DNA from: a virus
Strand: one strand, 5' to 3'
Virus record (IMG/VR): IMGVR_UViG_3300046750_000047
Span: 1 to 36,268 of that record
DNA length: 36,268 nt
Shown: piece after piece, positions 21,516-29,636 of the stretch
How positions within the stretch are numbered: the stretch's first letter is position 1
Layout: every line of letters starts with the position of its first letter
Translations under genes and position numbers: made by a program
The notes under the pieces: model-generated
The model's input: the letters and a program-made list of their open reading frames with translations, nothing else
Told to the model about the DNA's origin: nothing
Database searches by the model: none

Positions 21516-23654
21516 TTAAGGTGTTTGATCTTCTTTTTTATTAGAATCGTAAATGTTTAATTCTATTCTAATATTTGTAGTAGGTAATATATGAGAACCA
21601 TCATCAAAATTTATTTTTAATAATTCACCTTTTTTATTTTCTACTAAAGCTAATTCTCCATTTGGAAAAGGTATAGCAAAAACAATTCCAGATCCGTCTG
21701 CACTATTAACCCAAACACCATTATCTTTTGCCTGTTCTAACATTTCTTCATTTAATTCTTGATCATCTATTTTTGGATCTTCAGATTGAAAAGTAAACAT
21801 ATCAAAATCTTCTAAATGATTTTCCTTAATAGCTTTTGCTTTTGCTTCTATTAATCTCATTTGACCATCATCTAAACTTTCATTATTATATCTTTTTGGA
21901 ATAAAGTAAGTATTATCACCACCCAACATAGATTCACCACCTGCAAATTTAAAATTTTTTAATACTTCATTAGCAGCTTCTTCAATAGCGTCTTTTTGAT
22001 TTATTTTATTTTGAGAAGACATTTTATTTATAGCTATGTAAGTTATTATATCTTCAATATCATTCATTTCTTTATTAGCTTTTGTGGTATTCATTTTGTT
22101 TCCATACATAACAACACCTCTCAAATCTTTCATTTTATTAGCAACATCTATTTCTATAGTTTTTTTATCAATTTCTTTTTTACTTAAAAAAGAATCTAAA
22201 ATATCTCTTTCTTCTTTAGTATCGACACTCATTGCTTGAATAGCAAATTTTTCATCACCCATATAAGAAACAAGTTTAGCAGTAGTAGGTAAACCATTTT
22301 CAGATAGTTGCATTAAAACTCTACCATACTGTTCTCCATATTGATTTTCTAATCCTTGAAGATAACCAATTTTTTCTAATGGAGATCTACTTTCATAATC
22401 CATTACAAGTTTTTTAGCAAAATCATTAGGTACTACTTTAACAAGCGATTGATCAATACCCATATCTTCTTGAGATTGAACTACTGCATTAACATATTTT
22501 TTAAATAATCTATCTTTAGATTCTGATCCTTCTGGTTCAGATTGATAATTTTCATATAACTTTCTAACAGTTGGATCGTGTTGAAGTATCAATGACGCAG
22601 CATCTTCTTCAATAAGTTTATTTTTTTGAGATATAAAATTTCTTGCTTTGTCTTTATACTGTAAATCTTGAGCTTCATTTCCAGAAGTTAAATTCCAAGA
22701 ATCTAATATAGCATTTTCTTCGCCTACTTTAGAATTAAATATTGCAGATTTAACTGTTGAAAGTTTTATTGTATTATTTTCTGTTTGTATAAAATCAGTA
22801 TATTGTTTTGTTCCAAATACAGATTTAATTGCTTCTTTATTTATATCTATTGTTTCTCCATTTTCTAACATTTTTAGATAATTTGTAATATTTTTTTCTA
22901 ATACTGGAGCAGCTTCTAATTTAGTTTCCTTTAATAATGTTTCTCTAGTTTTGAGAGTTAAGTTATCATACTCTCCTGTTTTTAATTTATGAAATGTTCC
23001 AACAGGATCATCAACAGAATCTTTTTTTACTCTAAAGTAATCTATCTTGTTTGGTATGTCTGCAACTTTAGATTCGTATTCTGTAATACTAATCATACCA
23101 TCTTCAAAATCACTTTGATATATAGATGTTAAGTCTGCATTAAGTGTAGCTACTGCCATAGAGTTGTCTCCATTTGCAGGATACAAAGCATCAGTTATAA
23201 CCCTTTCTTCTTTTGCTGCAGATAATAATGCTCTTGAGTTTACTAAATTTTTATGAACAGCATTATCTACTGAATAGATTTTTTTCTGTTCTTCCATCAA
23301 ATAATTGTTTGCAAAAATTGTTTTTACATTTGCATTTGATGCTTGAGATTCAAATTTAGTTCTAACTAATTTACTTTTTTCCATTAAAAAATTATTTGCT
23401 TTGTCGCTATCTTTCATATTAGATGCTTCTTGCACATAACCATTTAATTCAACTACTGCATTGTTTTCTAATTCTAATGCTTCAGTTTTATTTTCTGCAT
23501 TTTTTTCTTTAATTTTATATTCAGTTAATTTTTTAGTAACAGGAGCCAATGCACTAGCTAAGTTTTGATCTAAACCCATTTGAATATTTGTTTGAGCAGA
23601 ACCTGTTTCAGTTGTCATTGTTCCTTTAGCTGTGTATACTGGAATTTTAGGCAT
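21516..23654 (-). CDS. Internal virion protein, gp15-like, 712 aa
   Basis: Its size is near T7 gp15 (747 aa) and its place in the order gp14-gp15-gp16-fibre matches. The protein is helical and highly charged, beginning MPKIPVYTAKGTMTTETGSA and continuing with helices such as KLTEYKIKEKNAENKTEALE; no membrane segments or catalytic motifs are visible. Homologues form part of the core that is ejected to make the DNA conduit through the periplasm. The start shares a base with the stop of the gp14-like gene. Confidence 0.7.
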   Translation of the reverse strand: MPKIPVYTAKGTMTTETGSAQTNIQMGLDQNLASALAPVTKKLTEYKIKEKNAENKTEALELENNAVVELNGYVQEASNMKDSDKANNFLMEKSKLVRTKFESQASNANVKTIFANNYLMEEQKKIYSVDNAVHKNLVNSRALLSAAKEERVITDALYPANGDNSMAVATLNADLTSIYQSDFEDGMISITEYESKVADIPNKIDYFRVKKDSVDDPVGTFHKLKTGEYDNLTLKTRETLLKETKLEAAPVLEKNITNYLKMLENGETIDINKEAIKSVFGTKQYTDFIQTENNTIKLSTVKSAIFNSKVGEENAILDSWNLTSGNEAQDLQYKDKARNFISQKNKLIEEDAASLILQHDPTVRKLYENYQSEPEGSESKDRLFKKYVNAVVQSQEDMGIDQSLVKVVPNDFAKKLVMDYESRSPLEKIGYLQGLENQYGEQYGRVLMQLSENGLPTTAKLVSYMGDEKFAIQAMSVDTKEERDILDSFLSKKEIDKKTIEIDVANKMKDLRGVVMYGNKMNTTKANKEMNDIEDIITYIAINKMSSQNKINQKDAIEEAANEVLKNFKFAGGESMLGGDNTYFIPKRYNNESLDDGQMRLIEAKAKAIKENHLEDFDMFTFQSEDPKIDDQELNEEMLEQAKDNGVWVNSADGSGIVFAIPFPNGELALVENKKGELLKINFDDGSHILPTTNIRIELNIYDSNKKEDQTP

Positions 23655-24112
23655 TATACTGTCGTTCCTTTCATCATTGTTAATAATGATGTTCCTGCAG
23701 AAGCAGCAGTAGATACTTGAGCAAGTCTAGCTGATTGTCTTGCCATTTGACCTTTGATTCTTGCAAAGTTAGCTTGTTCATTTTTCTTAGCTATATTCAT
23801 TTTAGAATTATATTTTATTAAATTTTCTTGTAGAATTTTTTCTCTTTCGTTTGAATAAGCGATTCTTAATGCAGATCCACTATATTCAGCACCAGATTTT
23901 AAAGTATTAACTACTGTTGTTCCTCTTAATTTTACAAACTCTTTATCAAATTGTTTTAAATCAAATTCTGTTTTTTTTTCTATAGCTTGAGCTTCATTTT
24001 CTAAAACTTCAGCATTACGATTATTTACAGATTCATTAAATTTTCCAATTTCACCTTGAGATTTTATTTGTACTGCAGATGTAGCAGCAACTAAAGCAGT
24101 AGTCCAACCCAT
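23654..24112 (-). CDS. Internal virion protein, gp14-like, 152 aa
   Basis: Starts MGWTTALVAATSAVQIKSQG, a hydrophobic N-terminus of the kind seen in T7 gp14, which inserts in the outer membrane on ejection. The middle is a long charged helix (ENEAQAIEKKTEFDLKQFDK) and the C-terminus alanine/serine-rich (RLAQVSTAASAGTSLLTMM). T7 gp14 is 196 aa. It shares one base with each neighbouring gene. Function from synteny and composition. Confidence 0.7.
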   Translation of the reverse strand: MGWTTALVAATSAVQIKSQGEIGKFNESVNNRNAEVLENEAQAIEKKTEFDLKQFDKEFVKLRGTTVVNTLKSGAEYSGSALRIAYSNEREKILQENLIKYNSKMNIAKKNEQANFARIKGQMARQSARLAQVSTAASAGTSLLTMMKGTTV

Positions 24113-24567
24113 TAGAATAACCTCGCATACATATATTGATCTGAACCATCAAAGCCAAATTTTTTCATTAATCCTTCTTCCTCTAAACCTAACCACTTAG
24201 CAAATTTTAAGCCAATTGTATAGTTAGCTCTTACAGCAGTTTGTACTCTTTTGATATTATTTTCTTTAGCAATTCTTGCAAAATCTTTTCTAATAGCTTT
24301 CGCTACAAGCAATGGATGATCTAAAGCATCTTTAGTAGCTAACACCCAACCTTCTGCAACACCATTCCAAATAATTTTCATACCTGCAGCAAAGATAGGT
24401 TTTCCAGAAATCATACCCGTAAATGCTAAATTATCTTGTTCTAGGTTTTTTGGATTACCATCAAACTCCATATCTTTATCCATTAATGTATGATTCATTT
24501 GTTGTTTCATAATATATATTCCATGTTCTCCTTTATATGCTACTATATTTAATATTTTATCCATCAT
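24112..24567 (-). CDS. gp13-like internal virion protein with GNAT-like fold (DUF2833), 151 aa
   Basis: The layout GKPIFAAGMKIIWNGVAEGW, then ARIAKENNIKRVQTAVRANY, then KFAKWLGLEEEGLMKKFG and QYMYARLF is that of GNAT acetyltransferase-like proteins and of the DUF2833 family that includes T7 gp13. Whether it acetylates anything is unknown; the family is better known as a virion or assembly factor. The start is one of two adjacent ATGs (24567 or 24564) and overlaps the tail-tube B gene by 11 bases. Confidence 0.7.
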   Translation of the reverse strand: MMDKILNIVAYKGEHGIYIMKQQMNHTLMDKDMEFDGNPKNLEQDNLAFTGMISGKPIFAAGMKIIWNGVAEGWVLATKDALDHPLLVAKAIRKDFARIAKENNIKRVQTAVRANYTIGLKFAKWLGLEEEGLMKKFGFDGSDQYMYARLF

Positions 24568-26584
24568 TAGTTTGAAGTTTGGGATATAAAGATAGTATTG
24601 TTAAAGGTAAAGGTTGAGTTTGTCTTACAAATATAAAACCATCTGTCTCATAGTTACCCCTAAATTCTATCTCTTTATCTCCTGTAAATACATTAATGCC
24701 ACTATCCATTGCGTTAGCTGAAGATCTAAATGGTATTCGTTCCATATTATCTATATCTGGACCAATCTCCACACCAATACTTTCATAAAGTCTAGCAGTA
24801 ATCTCATAGATTCTTTTAGTTTTACTTTGTGAAGTACCATTCTGTGAACCTGCATCTATTCTCATTGTTTGTAATAAAGATGTATAACCTAATCCAACTT
24901 TAACTTTACTTGCAGATCTACTTAAAGTTATTTCTCCAGAGCTAACTACAACATCTGGATGTGTTGCACCATCAGCTAATACTGAAACTGTTTGACCCTC
25001 AAGATGAGCAAGACCAGATATAGTTGTAACTGAAGATCCATCGTAAGCTAACTGTGAATCTAAAAAGTTAAATGATGTATCGTCTGTTTCATTAAAGTCA
25101 TATTGATTAATATATTCTACATATCTTTTTGTAGCACCATTAATTGTTCTTTTTACAATAACCCATGTTTGATATTCTGAATCATCTGTAGGAATTGTTG
25201 CAGCACTATCACAAACTGCATTACCACTTCCAAATGCTCCACCAAAAATATGTCTGTGCCAAGCAACTACTTGTTGTTCTCTTTGATAAGTTAGACCAAC
25301 TAATTGACCATCATTTCTAACACACCATATAACTTGATTAGGCTCTTGTTGATATGATAGTTGTTTAAATCCACCTTCCGAAATATGTTCAGCAAGGATA
25401 GTTAAATCTGGAGCTATGTAACCATCAACATCAAAGTTGTATGCTAGTTCTCTTAACTTTCTTCTTGCTCTTTGTAAAAATAAAGTTGCGTTACCAACAG
25501 CTAGAGCATCTACATTTGCAGCTCCATTATTAGATTGTTTTTTAATTAATATGTTTGTAGGTGTGATTGCAATATCAGTACCACCACCACTAACTGCAAA
25601 CTCCCCACCTGCAGTACCAATGATTAAAGTTCTTGTAGCTGTCATGAATCTAATTGCGTTTACTTGGTTCGATGCAATAGTATAAATAATAGCATCATCA
25701 TCTGCTACAGTTCCATGATAGTTATCATTCATGTTTTCATAATCACCAGACTTAGAAAAAAATAATGTTTGTGGTTGAGATAAAGTTGCTGCAAATACCA
25801 ATCTTTGTTCAAAGAAAGTTACGCAAGAAGGATGACCAGTAGTAGAACTAAAAGATCCTAATGCAAAATCAGTTGTAGCTGATCCACTTGATATATCTGA
25901 TAACACTTCCATATCAACAACAGTTGATGATGTGTATCCTGTAATTTTTACATGACCATCAAGTACATGAACTAATCTTCCAACATCAGTTGATAACCAA
26001 CCTTGATTAGAATTAACTCCAGTAGTTGATGATAAAGTTAATGTTCCTGTATGACCAGTATTGGTATGTGATGCTGTTATAGTTGTTGTTTCAATATTGT
26101 GATCCATAAATGGACCATTGGTAAATTCAACACTTGTTAGTGTCCAGGATGTATGACCTGTTCTAGCTAATTTTTTTACAGGATGATTGGGATGACATAA
26201 ATACATAACGTCAGCAGATTGTGCATATTTAATATCAAATAGTTCTGCTTCTAAATAAGGTGAAGCTATTTCATAAGCAGATCCACTAGATAATATTTGA
26301 CCATCATCTTTATAAAATCTTATGTACTGATTTCCAAACTCCAACATATAAGTTTGTGTTGTACTAAACTCAAAAGGAATTAATCTTGTTTCTTTAGAAC
26401 TATCTTTTACTTCTGCCACAAACTGTGTACCAGATCTTCTTGCTGCACTTCCGTGAGGAAACACAATCATGTTTTCTAAAGTTTTACATCCTGTAGAATA
26501 TTTTTGTAAATCATTTCTACCATCTAATCTTGGTGATAGTTCACCACCTGTAAAGTTTGTTAATTGAACAGCAACTCTAGCCAT
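24557..26584 (-). CDS. Tail tubular protein B / tail nozzle-like, 675 aa
   Basis: Opens with VQLTNFTGGELSPRLDGRND, LQKYSTGCKTLENMIVFPHG and AARRSGTQFVAEVKD, the strongly conserved N-terminus of podoviral tail proteins of the T7 gp12/nozzle class. The rest is beta-rich (AVSGGGTDIAITP, WHRHIFGGAFG) with repeated bridging strands. It is somewhat shorter than T7 gp12 (794 aa). It forms the distal tail tube below the gp11-like adaptor, encoded just upstream with a three-base gap. Confidence 0.85.
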   Translation of the reverse strand: MARVAVQLTNFTGGELSPRLDGRNDLQKYSTGCKTLENMIVFPHGSAARRSGTQFVAEVKDSSKETRLIPFEFSTTQTYMLEFGNQYIRFYKDDGQILSSGSAYEIASPYLEAELFDIKYAQSADVMYLCHPNHPVKKLARTGHTSWTLTSVEFTNGPFMDHNIETTTITASHTNTGHTGTLTLSSTTGVNSNQGWLSTDVGRLVHVLDGHVKITGYTSSTVVDMEVLSDISSGSATTDFALGSFSSTTGHPSCVTFFEQRLVFAATLSQPQTLFFSKSGDYENMNDNYHGTVADDDAIIYTIASNQVNAIRFMTATRTLIIGTAGGEFAVSGGGTDIAITPTNILIKKQSNNGAANVDALAVGNATLFLQRARRKLRELAYNFDVDGYIAPDLTILAEHISEGGFKQLSYQQEPNQVIWCVRNDGQLVGLTYQREQQVVAWHRHIFGGAFGSGNAVCDSAATIPTDDSEYQTWVIVKRTINGATKRYVEYINQYDFNETDDTSFNFLDSQLAYDGSSVTTISGLAHLEGQTVSVLADGATHPDVVVSSGEITLSRSASKVKVGLGYTSLLQTMRIDAGSQNGTSQSKTKRIYEITARLYESIGVEIGPDIDNMERIPFRSSANAMDSGINVFTGDKEIEFRGNYETDGFIFVRQTQPLPLTILSLYPKLQTNDG

Positions 26585-26587
26585 AGG

Positions 26588-27169
26588 TTAGTACCTTGAG
26601 TTTATAAAAGTAGAAGCTCCCATTACATCTGATTGACCATTATCTGGATTAGTATTTTGACCTTCAGTAGCATCTACAAATCTAGCTTCTTTTAATTTAT
26701 CTTGAAATAAATTGTACATATTAGAAGCAACAGGATTAGATGATGTAACTGCGTATGCAATATCAGCAGCTAATGCAGAAGATATTGTTTCTCTTAACAA
26801 CTCATCATATTGATTGGGGTCTGTAATTCTTGCAACATATTGTATCTTAACTGTTCCATGATTTGCTACAATCTTTCTTCCTTCAATTTTATAATCATAA
26901 TCATAATTTAAAATTGTAAGAACTCTCAAGCAATCAGCAGGTAAAGTAAATTGATAACTAAAACCCCATGAAGGAGTTTCTGTATCTTTTGCTAGTTCAA
27001 CTCTTTTGATTAAACAGTTCCAAGGGTGAGATCTAAATAAACTATCTCTAACTTGTGTGTATCTTGCGTTGCAAAGTCTTGCATTTTTTGAATCTTCTGT
27101 AAGTGTAAGTATTGTTGATGCACCAAGTTGATTTAATGCTCCATTACAAATGTCTACTACTGATGCCAT
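26588..27169 (-). CDS. Tail tubular protein A-like adaptor, 193 aa
   Basis: Opens VVDICNGALNQLGASTILTL and continues ARLCNARYTQVRDSLFRSHP with WNCLIKR, the signature of the T7 gp11 adaptor family, which connects portal to tail tube. Its length is almost that of T7 gp11 (196 aa). AAGGAAG precedes the ATG. It is followed by the gp12-like gene in the standard order. Confidence 0.9.
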   Translation of the reverse strand: MASVVDICNGALNQLGASTILTLTEDSKNARLCNARYTQVRDSLFRSHPWNCLIKRVELAKDTETPSWGFSYQFTLPADCLRVLTILNYDYDYKIEGRKIVANHGTVKIQYVARITDPNQYDELLRETISSALAADIAYAVTSSNPVASNMYNLFQDKLKEARFVDATEGQNTNPDNGQSDVMGASTFINSRY

Positions 27170-27170
27170 A

Positions 27171-27371
27171 TTACTTCCTTATAATATACTTTCGCCTTAT
27201 CTGTCTATCTTTTTCTAAAGCGAATATTTCTTCTGTTGTTCTCTCTTGTTTAGTGTCAAATCCATAATGATTTTTACCATCATTCTTAAATCTATCTACT
27301 AAAACATATCTATAAACATGATCTCCTTTTTTAAAATGTAGAACAGTTTGTAGATCTTTAATTTGTTTCAT
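27171..27371 (-). CDS. Hypothetical basic protein after the capsid gene, 66 aa
   Basis: Begins MKQIKDLQTVLHFKKGDHVY and is rich in lysine, arginine and aromatic residues, with an end RRKYIIRK. A small beta-rich domain is likely. The only site upstream is a weak AGAG. The ATG lies six bases after a GC-rich hairpin that separates it from the capsid gene, so its expression may be reduced relative to capsid. No family recognised. Confidence 0.65.
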   Translation of the reverse strand: MKQIKDLQTVLHFKKGDHVYRYVLVDRFKNDGKNHYGFDTKQERTTEEIFALEKDRQIRRKYIIRK

Positions 27372-27377
27372 GCACTC

Positions 27378-27409
27378 TAGGGGGTTTCCACTCTCGCTTC
27401 CACCCCCTA
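27378..27409 (-). promoter_or_regulatory. GC-rich hairpin after the major capsid gene
   Basis: TAGGGGGT (27378-27385) and ACCCCCTA (27402-27409) form a perfect 8-bp stem with a 16-base loop, very GC-rich for this genome. On the transcribed (minus) strand it lies 11 bases after the capsid stop and just before the ATG of the 66-aa gene. There is no U-tract, so it is more likely an mRNA-stabilising or pausing element, or a block to the next start codon, than a full terminator. Confidence 0.7.
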
Positions 27410-27420
27410 AAATTTATTTA

Positions 27421-28284
27421 CTATGCTTCGTGAGCAAGTATTTCTACAACTTTAGCTTCTTCCATTCTAGTTGCACCGAATGCAGCAGAATAGTAAACTT
27501 GAGTTGCGTAACCTTTGTCAGATCTTTCATCGATTCTAGCAGTAGAGTCTTTACCCATAGCTAATGCAACACCATCTTGTACGAAAGCGATACATTTTCT
27601 TTTGCTTGAAGCGATTGTTAGTCTGTTAGTTACACAGAAATCAAAACCTAAGAAAGTATTAACATCACCAGATGCTAATGCTTTTACTGTGTTGAAATCA
27701 CTTGAAGTTACTTCAGTAGTTCCTAATAGATCTGTGATCTGTTTTGGAGATACGATGATGTATCTTTTTAGTGAAGGATCAACATCAGCTAGATCGATGA
27801 TTTCTTTCGCTTGTCTTAATTTAGCGATAGTTAAACCAGCAGTTCCAGATTCAGCAATCTTTTGACCAGAAGGTAATGCAACAGAAGTACCACCAGCAAC
27901 ACCTGTGTCAGATGCTCCTGTAGCAGCAGCAATAATTGCATCATCCATTGCTCTACCCATTGCATAAGCAGCAGCTTGTGCATAGCTAGAAGTAGGATCT
28001 ACTAACATTCTTACTTTATCTAGATCGTCAACTAAATCTGCAAACTCATAGTCAACAAGTGATACACGTCTTCTACTATGTGGTGTATCTGCTTGAGGTG
28101 TGTTTGAGTGTCTAGTTGATCTTACTGTTGCAGTAACGCTTCCGATTTGATCGAAAAATGCGTTCTTCCCTGTAACAGATTCAAGTCTCACTTTATCTCT
28201 TAAAAGTGATCCTTTTTGTTGTGATAACATTTGTATGTTTGAACTGTATTGTTCTACAAATGCTTTTGTTATTTCAGTTGACAT
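27421..28284 (-). CDS. Major capsid protein, 287 aa
   Basis: Placed directly after the scaffold region and before the tail adaptor. It reads as a HK97-type podoviral capsid: an N-terminal arm FVEQYSSNIQMLSQQKGSLL, a strand VTATVRSTRHSNTPQADTPH, the spine-type helix SYAQAAAYAMGRAMDDAIIA, then KRYIIVSPKQITDLL and a C-terminal strand-rich domain GYATQVYYSAAFGATRMEE. It is shorter than T7 gp10A (345 aa). AAGGAG seven bases before the ATG is among the strongest ribosome-binding sites in the window, fitting high expression. Confidence 0.85.
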   Translation of the reverse strand: MSTEITKAFVEQYSSNIQMLSQQKGSLLRDKVRLESVTGKNAFFDQIGSVTATVRSTRHSNTPQADTPHSRRRVSLVDYEFADLVDDLDKVRMLVDPTSSYAQAAAYAMGRAMDDAIIAAATGASDTGVAGGTSVALPSGQKIAESGTAGLTIAKLRQAKEIIDLADVDPSLKRYIIVSPKQITDLLGTTEVTSSDFNTVKALASGDVNTFLGFDFCVTNRLTIASSKRKCIAFVQDGVALAMGKDSTARIDERSDKGYATQVYYSAAFGATRMEEAKVVEILAHEA

Positions 28285-28383
28285 ATTATGTCTCCTTAAT
28301 TGTTAAGTTAATGTTAAAACAAAACAGAGACGTTATCAGAAATTCTGGCTTCTCTTGGATTTAAAGTCTTTTAGACTACAATT
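28285..28383 (-). promoter_or_regulatory. Structured leader of the capsid gene
   Basis: Non-coding gap between the 60-aa gene and the capsid gene. It holds a nested inverted repeat, AGAGA (28326-28330) with TCTCT (28351-28355) around the palindrome CAGAAATTCTG (28337-28347), and a short hairpin AGTCT/AGACT (28365-28377) followed on the minus strand by TTT, perhaps a weak terminator. The strand then reads AAGGAG before the capsid ATG. No good promoter hexamers seen, though such a gap in a packed operon is a likely place for one. Confidence 0.4.
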
Positions 28384-28566
28384 CTATTCTTTGTTGTCAG
28401 TAAGGTGCTTACGCATTGTCTTACTTTTCTTAGGCGAATTTTCACTCGCCTTAGAAACCCATGTATAATATTCTTCGCAGATTGGCAAGGGATTAGATTT
28501 TTGATTCTCTGATCCACTCTCTACAACAATACGAAGTATTTCTAATCTTAACTCTTCTTTATCCAT
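28384..28566 (-). CDS. Small protein between scaffold and capsid, 60 aa
   Basis: Starts MDKEELRLEILRIVVESGSE and ends with a basic polar tail (KKSKTMRKHLTDNKE). One helix followed by a cysteine and aromatic motif PICEEYYTWVSKA. It overlaps the scaffold stop by eight bases. No family recognised; position suggests an assembly or head-related role. Confidence 0.65.
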   Translation of the reverse strand: MDKEELRLEILRIVVESGSENQKSNPLPICEEYYTWVSKASENSPKKSKTMRKHLTDNKE

Positions 28567-29407
28567 TAATCATTGTTCTCAAAGTAAATACTTGTTGAAC
28601 TACTTTGTCATGATCTGGATGTGCTTTATTCCAATATGGACCATCTCTATCATTAACAAGTTTACTAATTTCAGCTTCATAGTCTGTACCTCGATCAGTA
28701 TTTTCACTCTCTGTACTTATTAATTTATCTTCAGATAATATGTTTGCAATGTTTGCAAAACCTTTAATAACTTCTGGATGATCTCCTAATCTTGTACCAT
28801 CTTTTAGTTCCATATCTAAGATTTGTGGATTCATATTTGCTTTAGCAACTGATCCAGCTTTTTTAATGTTAGCATCATAGTTACCACCCCACTCTTTACG
28901 AAGTTCAGCTTCTGCATTTGCTTGAGCAGTTTCAGTATCTATTCTTGCTTGTTGCACAGATCCTTCCATAGAATTTTTATAAAATTCTAAGATACCTTGT
29001 GCTTGTTTATTATTTAAACCAAGCTGATGAGCATTCTCTGCAAATTGTTTTATTGCACCTTCATCCAATGGAGCTGTTTCTGATTTTACTTCTAACTTGT
29101 ATTTATCTGCAGATTCTGGTCTACCAAGTTTTCCATATACTTCATTCCATTGATCGTCTGTTGAGTTCTCATTTGGTACTGCAACTTTATCTTGACCAAT
29201 CATTCTAGTTGCGTTGATATAGCTTTTAGCTAACGCATCTATTTCAGTAAACTTAGAAATATTTGGATCATTTCTAAACTCTTCCGAGATTGTTTCTTTC
29301 CAAGATTTGGCAACAGTTGATGGTTGTTCAATTGCTTGAGGAGTGTCTGTAGTAGTTGTTGTCTCTTCTACAGGCACATCAGTTTGTGTTATCTGTTCAC
29401 TTGACAT
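28559..29407 (-). CDS. Capsid scaffolding protein, 282 aa
   Basis: Acidic, helical protein in the scaffold position between portal and capsid. It has a disordered threonine/glutamate-rich start (VPVEETTTTTDTPQA), then SWKETISEEFRNDPNISKFT, the conserved IDALAKSYINATRMIG, and the GRPESADKYKL segment usual in podoviral scaffold or capsid-assembly proteins, followed by alanine/glutamine-rich helices. T7 gp9 is 307 aa. It overlaps the preceding 78-aa gene by 11 bases. Confidence 0.8.
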   Translation of the reverse strand: MSSEQITQTDVPVEETTTTTDTPQAIEQPSTVAKSWKETISEEFRNDPNISKFTEIDALAKSYINATRMIGQDKVAVPNENSTDDQWNEVYGKLGRPESADKYKLEVKSETAPLDEGAIKQFAENAHQLGLNNKQAQGILEFYKNSMEGSVQQARIDTETAQANAEAELRKEWGGNYDANIKKAGSVAKANMNPQILDMELKDGTRLGDHPEVIKGFANIANILSEDKLISTESENTDRGTDYEAEISKLVNDRDGPYWNKAHPDHDKVVQQVFTLRTMING

Positions 29408-29633
29408 TCTTATTCTCCTTTTGTAGCATTTGTTTTATAAATAGAAGTACGCTACGTTGACCTTCCATATATGCACTCTCATGACTATCACCTTTTACAT
29501 TAGTGGTAGAATGATAATGACATCTTTTTTCTAAGTCAGACAAAACTTCTTTGCCTTCGTCTGTATTAAAAATATATTGATAGTTGTCTCTAAGTTTTTT
29601 TACTAGATTCTCTAGCTGTTTATTTGTTTCCAT
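29397..29633 (-). CDS. Bbp19-like podoviral protein, 78 aa
   Basis: The segment YIFNTDEGKEVLSDLEKRCH followed by ESAYMEGQRSVLLFIKQML matches the Bbp19-like family of podoviruses (FNTxEGxxVLxDLxxxC, then AxxxGxRxVxxxI). Members are small proteins encoded between portal and scaffold genes; their role is unknown but may be structural. It starts three bases after the portal stop. Confidence 0.75.
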   Translation of the reverse strand: METNKQLENLVKKLRDNYQYIFNTDEGKEVLSDLEKRCHYHSTTNVKGDSHESAYMEGQRSVLLFIKQMLQKENKNVK

Positions 29634-29636
29634 AAA

